Positions 5,440-12,583 of a stretch of DNA of 13,416 nt are shown here, piece by piece (within the stretch, counting starts at the first letter, position 1; each line of letters starts with the position of its first letter). The stretch spans positions 1 to 13,416 of the forward strand of contig JANLGZ010000112.1 of NCBI GenBank assembly GCA_024653905.1. Reading direction: 5' to 3'. Under the pieces are notes generated by a model that had not been told where the DNA came from, searched no databases, and saw only the letters and a program-made list of their open reading frames with translations. The position numbers and the translations under genes were made by a program. This DNA is from an archaeon (GTDB taxonomy: Archaea > Iainarchaeota > Iainarchaeia > Iainarchaeales > Iainarchaeaceae).

Positions 5440-5553
5440 TTTCCTGTGCGAATTGTTTCAGAAAAGCATTGATTAGTAATGCAAAAAAATAATGCGTAAT
5501 TTCAAACTACTAAAATAAACCTGTTTAACATTAAGCTCTCAAGTATAGCAACA

Positions 5554-5561
5554 AATATATT
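5554..5561 (+). promoter_or_regulatory. TATA-like box of the HerA-type ATPase gene
   Basis: AATATATT is centred about 33 nt before the ATG at 5590, so a short leader of some 5-8 nt is likely. No Shine-Dalgarno is present in gggttaatc before the start codon. Confidence 0.45.
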
Positions 5562-5589
5562 CTTTAATCACTTAATAATTGGGTTAATC

Positions 5590-8500
5590 ATGGCTAAAAG
5601 AAAAATTGCGGAAGAACCTCCTTTGGAAGAGGAAAATGAAGAATCCAGACCTATTGGCGAGGATGAAAGAATAGAGGAAACCATTGTATCTGAGGATACT
5701 GATCTTTTTGACGAGGTTTTAGGTACTGAAAAAACTATTAAACTCAAAGAAATGGTTGACAAGAACGATCCGATTGAGGATGAGGAAGAAGATTCTGAAG
5801 AAGACAACGATGAAGAAGACGATTCTGAAGAAGATGAAGAAGCAGAAACAGAAGAAGAAAAAGAAAATAATGAAAAAAGCAAAGAAAAAAGTGATGATGT
5901 TGATGAAAAAGAACTAAAGGAAATAGAAGAAACTCCTGAAGAGGAAGAAAATGAAGAAGAAGAATCCGATGAAGAGGATGAGAAAGAAGAATCCGATGAA
6001 GAAGAAAGTGAAGAGGAAGAAACTAAAAAAAGTAAAAAACAAGGCAAAGAAGATTCTGAAGAAGATGAAACAGAAGAAGAAAAAGAAGAAAGTGATGAAG
6101 AAGAATCAGATGAAGAACCTGATGAAGATGAATTAGAAAAGGATGACACTGATGAAGATGAAAATCTCATAATTGATTCTGATGCTAAAGATCCTCTAAA
6201 AGAAGAACTTGAGGAAATAGACGAAGAAGAAAAACCTGATAAGGAAGAAATTAAAAATATTATTTTGAAAAAGGCAGAAACTGCTGCAGAAGGAATAAAC
6301 ACAATTCCTGTCGGAGAAAAACTCGAATTTTTAGAAGACAAGGAAAATAATGCTGTTTTTATTGGGAGAAAAGCAAACATATACAAAAAATTCGGGTATG
6401 AAGCTGCATTACAAATTGGAAAGGTTCAGGAAACAGAACACGAATTCCAAGATGTTTATTTGGATTCTTTAAATCCGCACGTTGTGTTTGTATGCGGAGC
6501 AAGGGGCTCGGGAAAATCATATGTTCTTGGAGTAATAGCAGAGGAACTTGCGGAAAAAAACAAAAACGTGGGAATTATTGTTGTTGATCCAATTGGAGTA
6601 TTCTGGTCAATGAGATATCCAAACAAAGAAGAAAAGGAAGTTGAGAAACTTATTAAGTGGGGTATGGCACCTCAGGGATTAACTAACATGAAGGTTTTCA
6701 TTCCTGAAGGAGTTAAAAAAGAAGTTCCAAAATCAACTTACGATGCAGGATTTGCAATACAACCATCATTATTAACAGGAGAAGACTGGGCATTAACATT
6801 TGGAATTGATAGATTTAGTGTTTCAGGATTATTACTTGATAAGGTTTTGAAAAAAGTTGAAAAAGGCTACAAACAAAAAGAAACAAACAAAAAAATTCCT
6901 CCAAAAAGAAAAAACTTTTCAATTGATGATTTAGTAACTTGTTTGGAAACGGACGCTGAATTAAACGGAAAAGAAAAAGGTTACAAGCCAGATTCAATAA
7001 GAGCAATTTCAAGCAGGTTTGAAGCTGCAAAAGCATGGGGAATTTTCGATTCAAAAGGAACTCCACTCGGAAAACTTTCAAGAGCCGGACAAATGACTGT
7101 TCTTGACACTTCATTTTTGGATGATAATGTAACAGCATTAGTAATTGGAATTTTAGCAAGAAGATTATTAGCTGCAAGAAAAATTTCAACAAGAAAAGAA
7201 GCAGCAAACCAGTTCAAAGAACTGAACATGGAAGAGCTTCTTGAATTAGAAATTCCACCAACCTGGCTGTTTATTGATGAAGCACACACTTTAATCCCAA
7301 GCGGAAATGAAAGAACTGCAGCAACAGCAGGGCTAATTGAATATGTAAAACAGGGAAGAAGACCTGGGCTTTCATTGGTGTTTGCTACACAGCAACCTTC
7401 AGCTATTAACACAAAAGTTTTGAGTCAATTAGATGTTATAATGACTCACAAACTGATTTTTGATGATGATATTAAAGCAGTATTCAAAAGAACACCAACC
7501 ATTATTCCAAAGAAATATAGAGTTTCAAATTTCATCAAAACACTCCCTGTAGGAGTAGCAGTAACCGGGGATAGGCGTGAAGAAACATCAAGAGCATTTG
7601 TAATGGGAATAAGACCAAGAAAAAGTCAGCATGAGGGCAGAGATGCTGAAACAACAGGATTTTCAGAATCTTTAGAGGAAGGACAAGTTGAAAAAATTGC
7701 AGTTGGAATGATTGCAAAAGATGTTGAAAGAGAAGAAACTGTGGATATTGAAAAAGCACAATTAGCTGTAGAGACCCTGAACAACAAATATAATACTAAT
7801 ATTAATGTAAAAAATGTTCTCAGAAAACTCGAAGAAAAAGGATTTATAGTTGGCGAAACCAGCATAATGGTTGAAGGTTATGTTCAGGGAAATGCAATTG
7901 ATGAATTAACAGAAGAAGAAAAAGATGAAAATGAAGAAGATGAAGTATCAGAAGAAGAGGATAAAGAAAATGAAACAAGTGAGAATTCTGAAGAAGATAA
8001 TGAATCAGAAGAAGAAAGAGAAAGTGTGCCTGTTGAATTGTTGTCGCTTCCTAAAAGAATTCCTGAAGAGCATGCGAGGCTTATTGTTCAAAAAATCAGG
8101 AAAAAAAAGTTATTCGGTTTGCTTGGGAATGCTGACAGAATAGAATCAATACAAATCAAATATTTTCCTATGTGGAGAGTAAAATTTGATGTTATGACAA
8201 GAGGCAAAGAATTCATTTCTCGGGAATGTTTTATTAATTCAATAAGCGGAGAATTTGTGCATTTTAAGGATGGAAATTTTATTGAATCAAAAGGACTGAG
8301 AAATTTAAGCGAGCTTAATGAAGAAGAAGTGCTGGTTATGAACGTGCTTTCGAAAAAAGAACTTTTAATTGAAGAAATAATGGCTCAAACAGAATTAGAA
8401 GAAGCAAAAATCAGAAGAGTTTTGCAAAAACTCATGGAAAAATCAATGATTGAAAAAATTACTGATAAAAAAACTGGAAAAATAATTTACTGGGTAAAAG

Positions 8501-8769
8501 AAAAAATTGATTTGCCTCCAAACGAAAAACATGAAATGTTATCTTCAATTGCATCTCTTCCTTTTGTAAAAGCAGAAGCATTGAGCATGGAAAGGGAAAA
8601 TTATTCCAAAGAAGAAGCAGCAGAATCACTTAAAAAACTCTGGCCAAGTGTTATAGTGAAAAAAACAGAAGCTCTTTACAAACCAGTGTGGCATATTGTG
8701 CTTTCAGTGGATGCAAAAGAAAGAACAGTTCTTATTGATGCGGTTAATGGGAAAATAATTTCGCAATAA
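5590..8769 (+). CDS. HerA/DUF87-type ATPase with acidic extensions and winged-helix C-terminus, 1059 aa
   Basis: A P-loop ATPase of the HerA/FtsK superfamily, whose members translocate DNA or process its ends. Residues about 50-217 are almost continuous Asp/Glu with Ser and Lys. Then come a short barrel-like segment (about 245-295), Walker A GARGSGKS at 303-310, Walker B LFIDEAH (560-566) and FATQQP (598-603), a typical sensor region. Residues about 720-770 look like a winged helix, 772-812 form a second acidic linker, and another winged helix lies at about 903-975. It is flanked by two similar segments, YFPMWRVKFDV (near 857) and YKPVWHIVLSV (near 1030), each ending in an I-[ND]-x-[IV]-x-G turn. 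The GAA/GAT-rich acidic coding is in frame and not frameshifted. The usual partner nuclease NurA is not adjacent, so a role in DNA end resection is not supported by context. A DNA translocase or a chromosome-organisation role is inference. The ATPase assignment is firm. Confidence 0.9.
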   Translation: MAKRKIAEEPPLEEENEESRPIGEDERIEETIVSEDTDLFDEVLGTEKTIKLKEMVDKNDPIEDEEEDSEEDNDEEDDSEEDEEAETEEEKENNEKSKEKSDDVDEKELKEIEETPEEEENEEEESDEEDEKEESDEEESEEEETKKSKKQGKEDSEEDETEEEKEESDEEESDEEPDEDELEKDDTDEDENLIIDSDAKDPLKEELEEIDEEEKPDKEEIKNIILKKAETAAEGINTIPVGEKLEFLEDKENNAVFIGRKANIYKKFGYEAALQIGKVQETEHEFQDVYLDSLNPHVVFVCGARGSGKSYVLGVIAEELAEKNKNVGIIVVDPIGVFWSMRYPNKEEKEVEKLIKWGMAPQGLTNMKVFIPEGVKKEVPKSTYDAGFAIQPSLLTGEDWALTFGIDRFSVSGLLLDKVLKKVEKGYKQKETNKKIPPKRKNFSIDDLVTCLETDAELNGKEKGYKPDSIRAISSRFEAAKAWGIFDSKGTPLGKLSRAGQMTVLDTSFLDDNVTALVIGILARRLLAARKISTRKEAANQFKELNMEELLELEIPPTWLFIDEAHTLIPSGNERTAATAGLIEYVKQGRRPGLSLVFATQQPSAINTKVLSQLDVIMTHKLIFDDDIKAVFKRTPTIIPKKYRVSNFIKTLPVGVAVTGDRREETSRAFVMGIRPRKSQHEGRDAETTGFSESLEEGQVEKIAVGMIAKDVEREETVDIEKAQLAVETLNNKYNTNINVKNVLRKLEEKGFIVGETSIMVEGYVQGNAIDELTEEEKDENEEDEVSEEEDKENETSENSEEDNESEEERESVPVELLSLPKRIPEEHARLIVQKIRKKKLFGLLGNADRIESIQIKYFPMWRVKFDVMTRGKEFISRECFINSISGEFVHFKDGNFIESKGLRNLSELNEEEVLVMNVLSKKELLIEEIMAQTELEEAKIRRVLQKLMEKSMIEKITDKKTGKIIYWVKEKIDLPPNEKHEMLSSIASLPFVKAEALSMERENYSKEEAAESLKKLWPSVIVKKTEALYKPVWHIVLSVDAKERTVLIDAVNGKIISQ

Positions 8770-8793
8770 AATTTGTAGAACCTAAGCTAATTT

Positions 8794-8798
8794 AAAAA
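8794..8798 (-). terminator. Possible T-tract terminator of the amino-sugar operon
   Basis: Read on the minus strand, a T5 run begins 6 nt past the TAA stop of the last operon gene, within the 34-nt gap separating it from the convergent ATPase gene. It is a weak archaeal-type signal. Confidence 0.3.
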
Positions 8799-8803
8799 CA
8801 CAA

Positions 8804-9397
8804 TTATTTTCTGAATTCATTAGGAAGAACTTTTGAATCTTTTGAAATAATTGCACCACAATTTATTGTTGAATTTACACCTGTTTTTACATTATCAAAA
8901 AGCAGGGCGCCTAATTTTCTTCTTCCGGAATCAATCTTAGAGCCATTAAGATTCACTTTTACTGATTTATTATCATGCCTGAGATTAGCTATTTTGGTTC
9001 CCGCACCAAGATTGCAGTTTTTTCCAATAACGGAATCTCCAACATAGGAAAAATGAGGGATTTTAGAATTGTTTAGAATAATCGAGTTCTTTATCTCAGA
9101 GGTTCCTACAAAGCAGTTATCAGCTATAATTGTGCCTTGTCTTAAGTACGCATTAGGGCCTATTACACAGTTGTTTCCGACAAAAACATTTCCCTCTATG
9201 CGAGAACCTGCTTTTACAACAGAACCTTTTCCAAGAGAAAGATTGCCATCAACAACCACCCCGTTTTCTACATAACCTTCTGTTTTTGGTTGCAGCTTTT
9301 GCATTTCCTTTTCAGCAAGTTCAATAAGTTTCCAGAATTCAAAAGGAATATTTTTTTCCAAAAGCCGTTCAGCTTCCTTAAGCAGAATTTCGATCAT
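8804..9397 (-). CDS. Stand-alone left-handed beta-helix sugar-1-phosphate N-acetyltransferase (GlmU C-terminal-like)
   Basis: Probably acetylates glucosamine-1-phosphate with acetyl-CoA to give GlcNAc-1-phosphate, the step after GlmM. Residues 1-40 are helical; from about 42 the sequence runs as hexapeptide repeats (for example GNVFVGNNCVIGPNAYLRQG) typical of a left-handed beta-helix. KIPHFSYVGDSVIG (112-125) carries the likely catalytic His115, followed by NLGAGTKIANLRHD and SGRRKLGA. This is the signature of the C-terminal half of archaeal bifunctional sugar-1-P nucleotidylyltransferase/acetyltransferases such as Sulfolobus ST0452, not of bacterial GlmU (NIGAGT..NYDG). The nucleotidylyltransferase half is absent: at 197 aa this is the acetyltransferase domain alone. 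It overlaps glmM by 4 nt (ATGA) and has a good Shine-Dalgarno at 9404-9410, so translation is coupled. Acetylation of another amino sugar cannot be excluded. Confidence 0.88.
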   Translation of the reverse strand: MIEILLKEAERLLEKNIPFEFWKLIELAEKEMQKLQPKTEGYVENGVVVDGNLSLGKGSVVKAGSRIEGNVFVGNNCVIGPNAYLRQGTIIADNCFVGTSEIKNSIILNNSKIPHFSYVGDSVIGKNCNLGAGTKIANLRHDNKSVKVNLNGSKIDSGRRKLGALLFDNVKTGVNSTINCGAIISKDSKVLPNEFRK

Positions 9398-10755
9398 TCT
9401 CCGATCTCCTTTGAAATAGCCAAAGCAACAGAATCAGCAATTTTTTTTATTGTTTTCTCGTTTTTTCCCTCAACCATTATTCTTGCAATATTTTCTGTAC
9501 CGCTGTAACGGACAATAATTCTTCCATCAGAACCCAATTCTTTTTCGGCATTTTTTATTTTTTCCTCTACTTCTTGCATTTGTGAAAAATCTTTTTTTTC
9601 TTTTACTTTAACATTCACTAATATTTGCGGGAAAAATTCTAATGGAGATACTAATTCTGAAAGTTTCTTTTCTGTAACTTTCATTAATCTCATTAACTGA
9701 AGCGCGAAAATTATTCCGTCACCTGTTGTTGTATAATCCCTGAAAACTATGTGACCAGATTGTTCTCCGCCAAAAGAATAATTGTTTTTTCGCATTTCCT
9801 CAATCACATAACGATCGCCAACATTTACTGAAACAGGCGTTATTCCATTTTGTTCAAGGAACTTATGCAAACCCAAATTACTCATGATTGTTATAACGCA
9901 AGAATTATTTGTGAGCTTGTTTCTTTTTTTCAATTCAACCGCAGCAAGGGCAAGAATGGCATCACCATGAACTATTTCCCCCAATTCATTGCATACAATA
10001 GCCCTGTCCGCATCACCATCTAATGCAATGCCTAAATCTGCTTTGTGTTCTTTTACAGCTTGGCTCATTTTTTCAGGAAAAAGAGCACCGCAACCATCAT
10101 TAATGTTGTTTCCGTCAGGCTTGTTGAATAAAGTAATTACCTCAGCACCTAATTCAGAAAAAATTTTAGGGGCAACATTATAGCCCGCTCCATTAGCACA
10201 GTCCAAAACCAGTTTCATCCCTGAAAGATGAATGTTTTTTACCGTGGATTTTGCAAATTCAATATAACGCCCCTGTGCCTCATCAACACGAAAAGCTTTC
10301 CCTACAACGCCATCAGAACTTTTTATTTCTTCACCCGAAAGAACAATGGCTTCAATTTTATGTTCAATTTCATCACCTAACTTGTACCCTTCAGAATCAA
10401 AAATTTTTATGCCATTATCTTCCGCGGGATTATGAGAAGCACTTAAAACAATTCCTGCATCAGCACTAAGAGAAGTAGTTAGTTTTGCAATTGCAGGAGT
10501 AGGCATCGGTCCCACAAGCAGAACATCAACACCCATAGAAACTATTCCTGATGTTAAAGCGGTTTCCAGCATATAGCCTGAACGCCTTGTGTCCTTACCG
10601 ATAACAATACTGTGTTTCCCATTATTTCTGAAAACGCTGGCAACAGCCTTTCCTACTCTCAAAGCAACCTCAGGAGTCATTGGATAATAATTGGCTTTTC
10701 CTCTGATTCCATCAGTTCCGAATAATTTTCTTTCACTCATTTTATAATCACTCAT
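9394..10755 (-). CDS. glmM: Phosphoglucosamine mutase
   Basis: Interconverts glucosamine-6-phosphate and glucosamine-1-phosphate, step two of UDP-GlcNAc synthesis. All alpha-D-phosphohexomutase motifs are present: FGTDGIRG (12-19), the phosphoserine loop LSASHNP with Ser107, the metal-binding DGDADR (246-251), the sugar-binding GEQSGH (330-335) and the phosphate-binding RYSGTEN (416-422). At 453 aa it has normal family length. The glucosamine-specific assignment, rather than phosphomannomutase, follows from the GEQSGH motif and from lying between glmS and an acetyltransferase gene. It overlaps glmS by 4 nt and the next gene by 4 nt. Two in-frame ATGs, at 10755 and 10740, sit in a 15-nt tandem duplication; the first is chosen for its coupling overlap with the glmS stop, while the second gives the more usual N-terminus MSERKLFGTDGIRG. 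Confidence 0.95.
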   Translation of the reverse strand: MSDYKMSERKLFGTDGIRGKANYYPMTPEVALRVGKAVASVFRNNGKHSIVIGKDTRRSGYMLETALTSGIVSMGVDVLLVGPMPTPAIAKLTTSLSADAGIVLSASHNPAEDNGIKIFDSEGYKLGDEIEHKIEAIVLSGEEIKSSDGVVGKAFRVDEAQGRYIEFAKSTVKNIHLSGMKLVLDCANGAGYNVAPKIFSELGAEVITLFNKPDGNNINDGCGALFPEKMSQAVKEHKADLGIALDGDADRAIVCNELGEIVHGDAILALAAVELKKRNKLTNNSCVITIMSNLGLHKFLEQNGITPVSVNVGDRYVIEEMRKNNYSFGGEQSGHIVFRDYTTTGDGIIFALQLMRLMKVTEKKLSELVSPLEFFPQILVNVKVKEKKDFSQMQEVEEKIKNAEKELGSDGRIIVRYSGTENIARIMVEGKNEKTIKKIADSVALAISKEIGE

Positions 10756-10758
10756 TTT
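10729..10758 (-). repeat. 15-nt tandem duplication covering the glmM start
   Basis: On the minus strand TAAAATGAGTGA occurs twice, exactly 15 nt apart, each copy holding an ATG (10755 and 10740) in the same frame. The first copy also contains the glmS stop codon. The GAGTGAT of the first copy lies a few bases before the second ATG and partly resembles an archaeal Shine-Dalgarno. Confidence 0.7.
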
Positions 10759-12497
10759 ACAGTAACGCTTTTTGCTAAATTACGCGGTTTATCAGGATCA
10801 AGACCCTTCTTTAAAGCCAGATAATAGGCTAATAACTGGATTGGAATAGCGAGAGAAATTATATCAGCATTACCGCAATTTGGAACAATAATATTAAAAT
10901 CAAATTCAGAATGTTCTTTGGAATCAACTCCAATTATTAGTGCACCTCTGCTTTTCATTTCAATGGCATTACTAAGAACTTCTGCACGGGTTTCAGGAGT
11001 GCAGAGAACAATCGCAGGAGTCCCTTCTTCAATCAATGCAATTGTACCGTGTTTTAATTCTGCACCCGCAAAACCTTCGGCATGAATATAACTAACCTCT
11101 TTAATTTTCAAGGCAGATTCAAGAGCGGCAGGAAAAGCTTCACCCCTCCCAATAATAAAAATATTTTTTTTATCCGCCAGTTTTTCAGCAAGAGATTCCA
11201 TTTCACTTTCAGAAGAAGAAATTAATAATTCGATTTTGGAAGCGGTTTCTTTTACTAATTGCTTTGCTTCATTTGCTTTTCCGGCAATTGAATAAGCAAG
11301 AAGAAGAAGAATTGCAAGCTGACTGGTGTAACTTTTCGTGGAAAGCACACAAATTTCAGGACCCGCATTCATCAAAAGAGAAACATCAGATATCCTCATT
11401 AAAGAAGAATCCATTACATTAACAATCGAAGCAATCTTTGCCCCTTTCTTTTTTGCAGATTTTATCGCACACAACAAATCAGCGGTTTCTCCGCTCTGGC
11501 TTAAAGCAACAATAAGAGTTTTTTCATTCAGAAAATTTTCCACTCGCTGGAATTCCGACGCAAGAACGGTTTCAACATGCAAACCGGCATTACTGAAAAA
11601 ATACGAACCCGCAATACACGCATGATAAGAGGTACCGCATCCTATCAGGAATATTTTTTCAGATGACTTGAGAAGACTTGTTAATTCATCAAGTTTTTCT
11701 TTTGGCTGTTCAACAGCCAGGTTTAATGTTTTTGACTGTTCGGAAATTTCCTTCAACATAAAATGAGGATACTGACCTTTCTGAGCCTGCTCAAAATTCC
11801 AGGTGAGTTCTTTTGTTTCAAAACTGATTTCTTTTCCTGAAGAAATATCAAAAACTTTTGGTTCCAGAGAAATTACTACCATTTCATTATCATTCAAAAA
11901 ATAAACTTTTTTTGTTTCACCAATAAATGCAGTTGCATCAGAAGCAACAAAATAAGAATCTCCAAAACCAAGAACTAAAGGAGAACCGTTTCTTGCACAC
12001 ACTAATTTATCATCGCCTAAATGAACTGCAACAATTGCAAAGCTTCCTTCAATTTCCAAAAGAGATTTCCTTACTGCTTCTTCAAAAGAATTTTCTGATT
12101 TCATTTTTTCCTGAATCAGATTTACAATAACTTCAGAATCTGTATCTGATTTGAAAATGAAGCCTTTTTCTATCAATGATTTTTTTATTTCAGCAAAGTT
12201 TTCAACTATACCATTATGAACCAGCGCGATTTTACCGTCCATTGAAAGATGAGGATGCGCATTTTTTTCAGAAACATTGCCATGGGTAGCCCAACGGGTG
12301 TGACCTATTGCAATATTGGACCCCGAAGAAAAAGGCTCAGAATTACTAATGTGACCTACTTTTTTCGTCACTGAAAATCCATTATTGGATGGATAAGCTA
12401 CACCCCATGAATCATAACCTCTGTATTCAAGAATCTTCAAACCAAAGAATGCTTTCTCAGTAGCATTGTTTCCTTTAATACCTATAATACCACACAT
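10752..12497 (-). CDS. glmS: Glutamine-fructose-6-phosphate aminotransferase (isomerising)
   Basis: Makes glucosamine-6-phosphate from fructose-6-phosphate and glutamine, the committed step of amino-sugar synthesis. The N-terminal glutaminase domain begins MCGIIGI with nucleophile Cys2 and has YRGYDSWG (25-32), GHTRWATHG (65-73) and LVHNGIVEN (92-100). Two SIS domains follow: GCGTSYHA (287-294) with ALSQSGET (331-338), and IGRGEAFPAALE (449-460). AELKHG (479-484) and the terminal DKPRNLAKSVTVK match the isomerase active site, with Lys576 the likely catalytic lysine. At 581 aa it is slightly shorter than the bacterial enzyme (about 609). Trp31 in GYDSWG differs from the bacterial GYDSAG. It is the first gene of the operon, with a TATA box 28 nt upstream, and its TGA overlaps the glmM ATG. 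No glmS ribozyme-like element fits upstream, since the start is nearly leaderless. Confidence 0.97.
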   Translation of the reverse strand: MCGIIGIKGNNATEKAFFGLKILEYRGYDSWGVAYPSNNGFSVTKKVGHISNSEPFSSGSNIAIGHTRWATHGNVSEKNAHPHLSMDGKIALVHNGIVENFAEIKKSLIEKGFIFKSDTDSEVIVNLIQEKMKSENSFEEAVRKSLLEIEGSFAIVAVHLGDDKLVCARNGSPLVLGFGDSYFVASDATAFIGETKKVYFLNDNEMVVISLEPKVFDISSGKEISFETKELTWNFEQAQKGQYPHFMLKEISEQSKTLNLAVEQPKEKLDELTSLLKSSEKIFLIGCGTSYHACIAGSYFFSNAGLHVETVLASEFQRVENFLNEKTLIVALSQSGETADLLCAIKSAKKKGAKIASIVNVMDSSLMRISDVSLLMNAGPEICVLSTKSYTSQLAILLLLAYSIAGKANEAKQLVKETASKIELLISSSESEMESLAEKLADKKNIFIIGRGEAFPAALESALKIKEVSYIHAEGFAGAELKHGTIALIEEGTPAIVLCTPETRAEVLSNAIEMKSRGALIIGVDSKEHSEFDFNIIVPNCGNADIISLAIPIQLLAYYLALKKGLDPDKPRNLAKSVTVK

Positions 12498-12520
12498 AAC
12501 ATTAAAACGAACATAAGAAA

Positions 12521-12530
12521 GCTTTTAAAG
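12521..12530 (-). promoter_or_regulatory. glmS operon promoter (TATA box)
   Basis: On the minus strand CTTTAAAAGC is centred about 28 nt before the glmS ATG at 12497, so the operon mRNA should start at or next to the start codon. Confidence 0.6.
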
Positions 12531-12546
12531 GAAAACGATACTATTA

Positions 12547-12556
12547 TTATAAAAAT
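12547..12556 (+). promoter_or_regulatory. TATA-like box of the divergent winged-helix/S-layer gene
   Basis: TTATAAAAAT lies about 33 nt before the GTG at 12584. It is only some 26 bp from the opposing glmS TATA box, so the two promoters are packed back to back. Confidence 0.45.
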
Positions 12557-12583
12557 ACTCAAACTAGTATTAAAATATTAAGG

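Noticed and set aside
5466..5494. GCATT...AATGC hairpin followed by an A7 run downstream of the 4669 gene
   Set aside because: The stem is only 5 bp and the run is A, not T, on the transcribed + strand, so it is not a terminator for that gene; no minus-strand gene ends there.
5568..6386. 272-codon minus-strand frame almost all serine
   Set aside because: It is the antisense of the GAA/GAT-rich acidic coding region of the ATPase gene; runs of TTC/TCT/TCA follow automatically from that.
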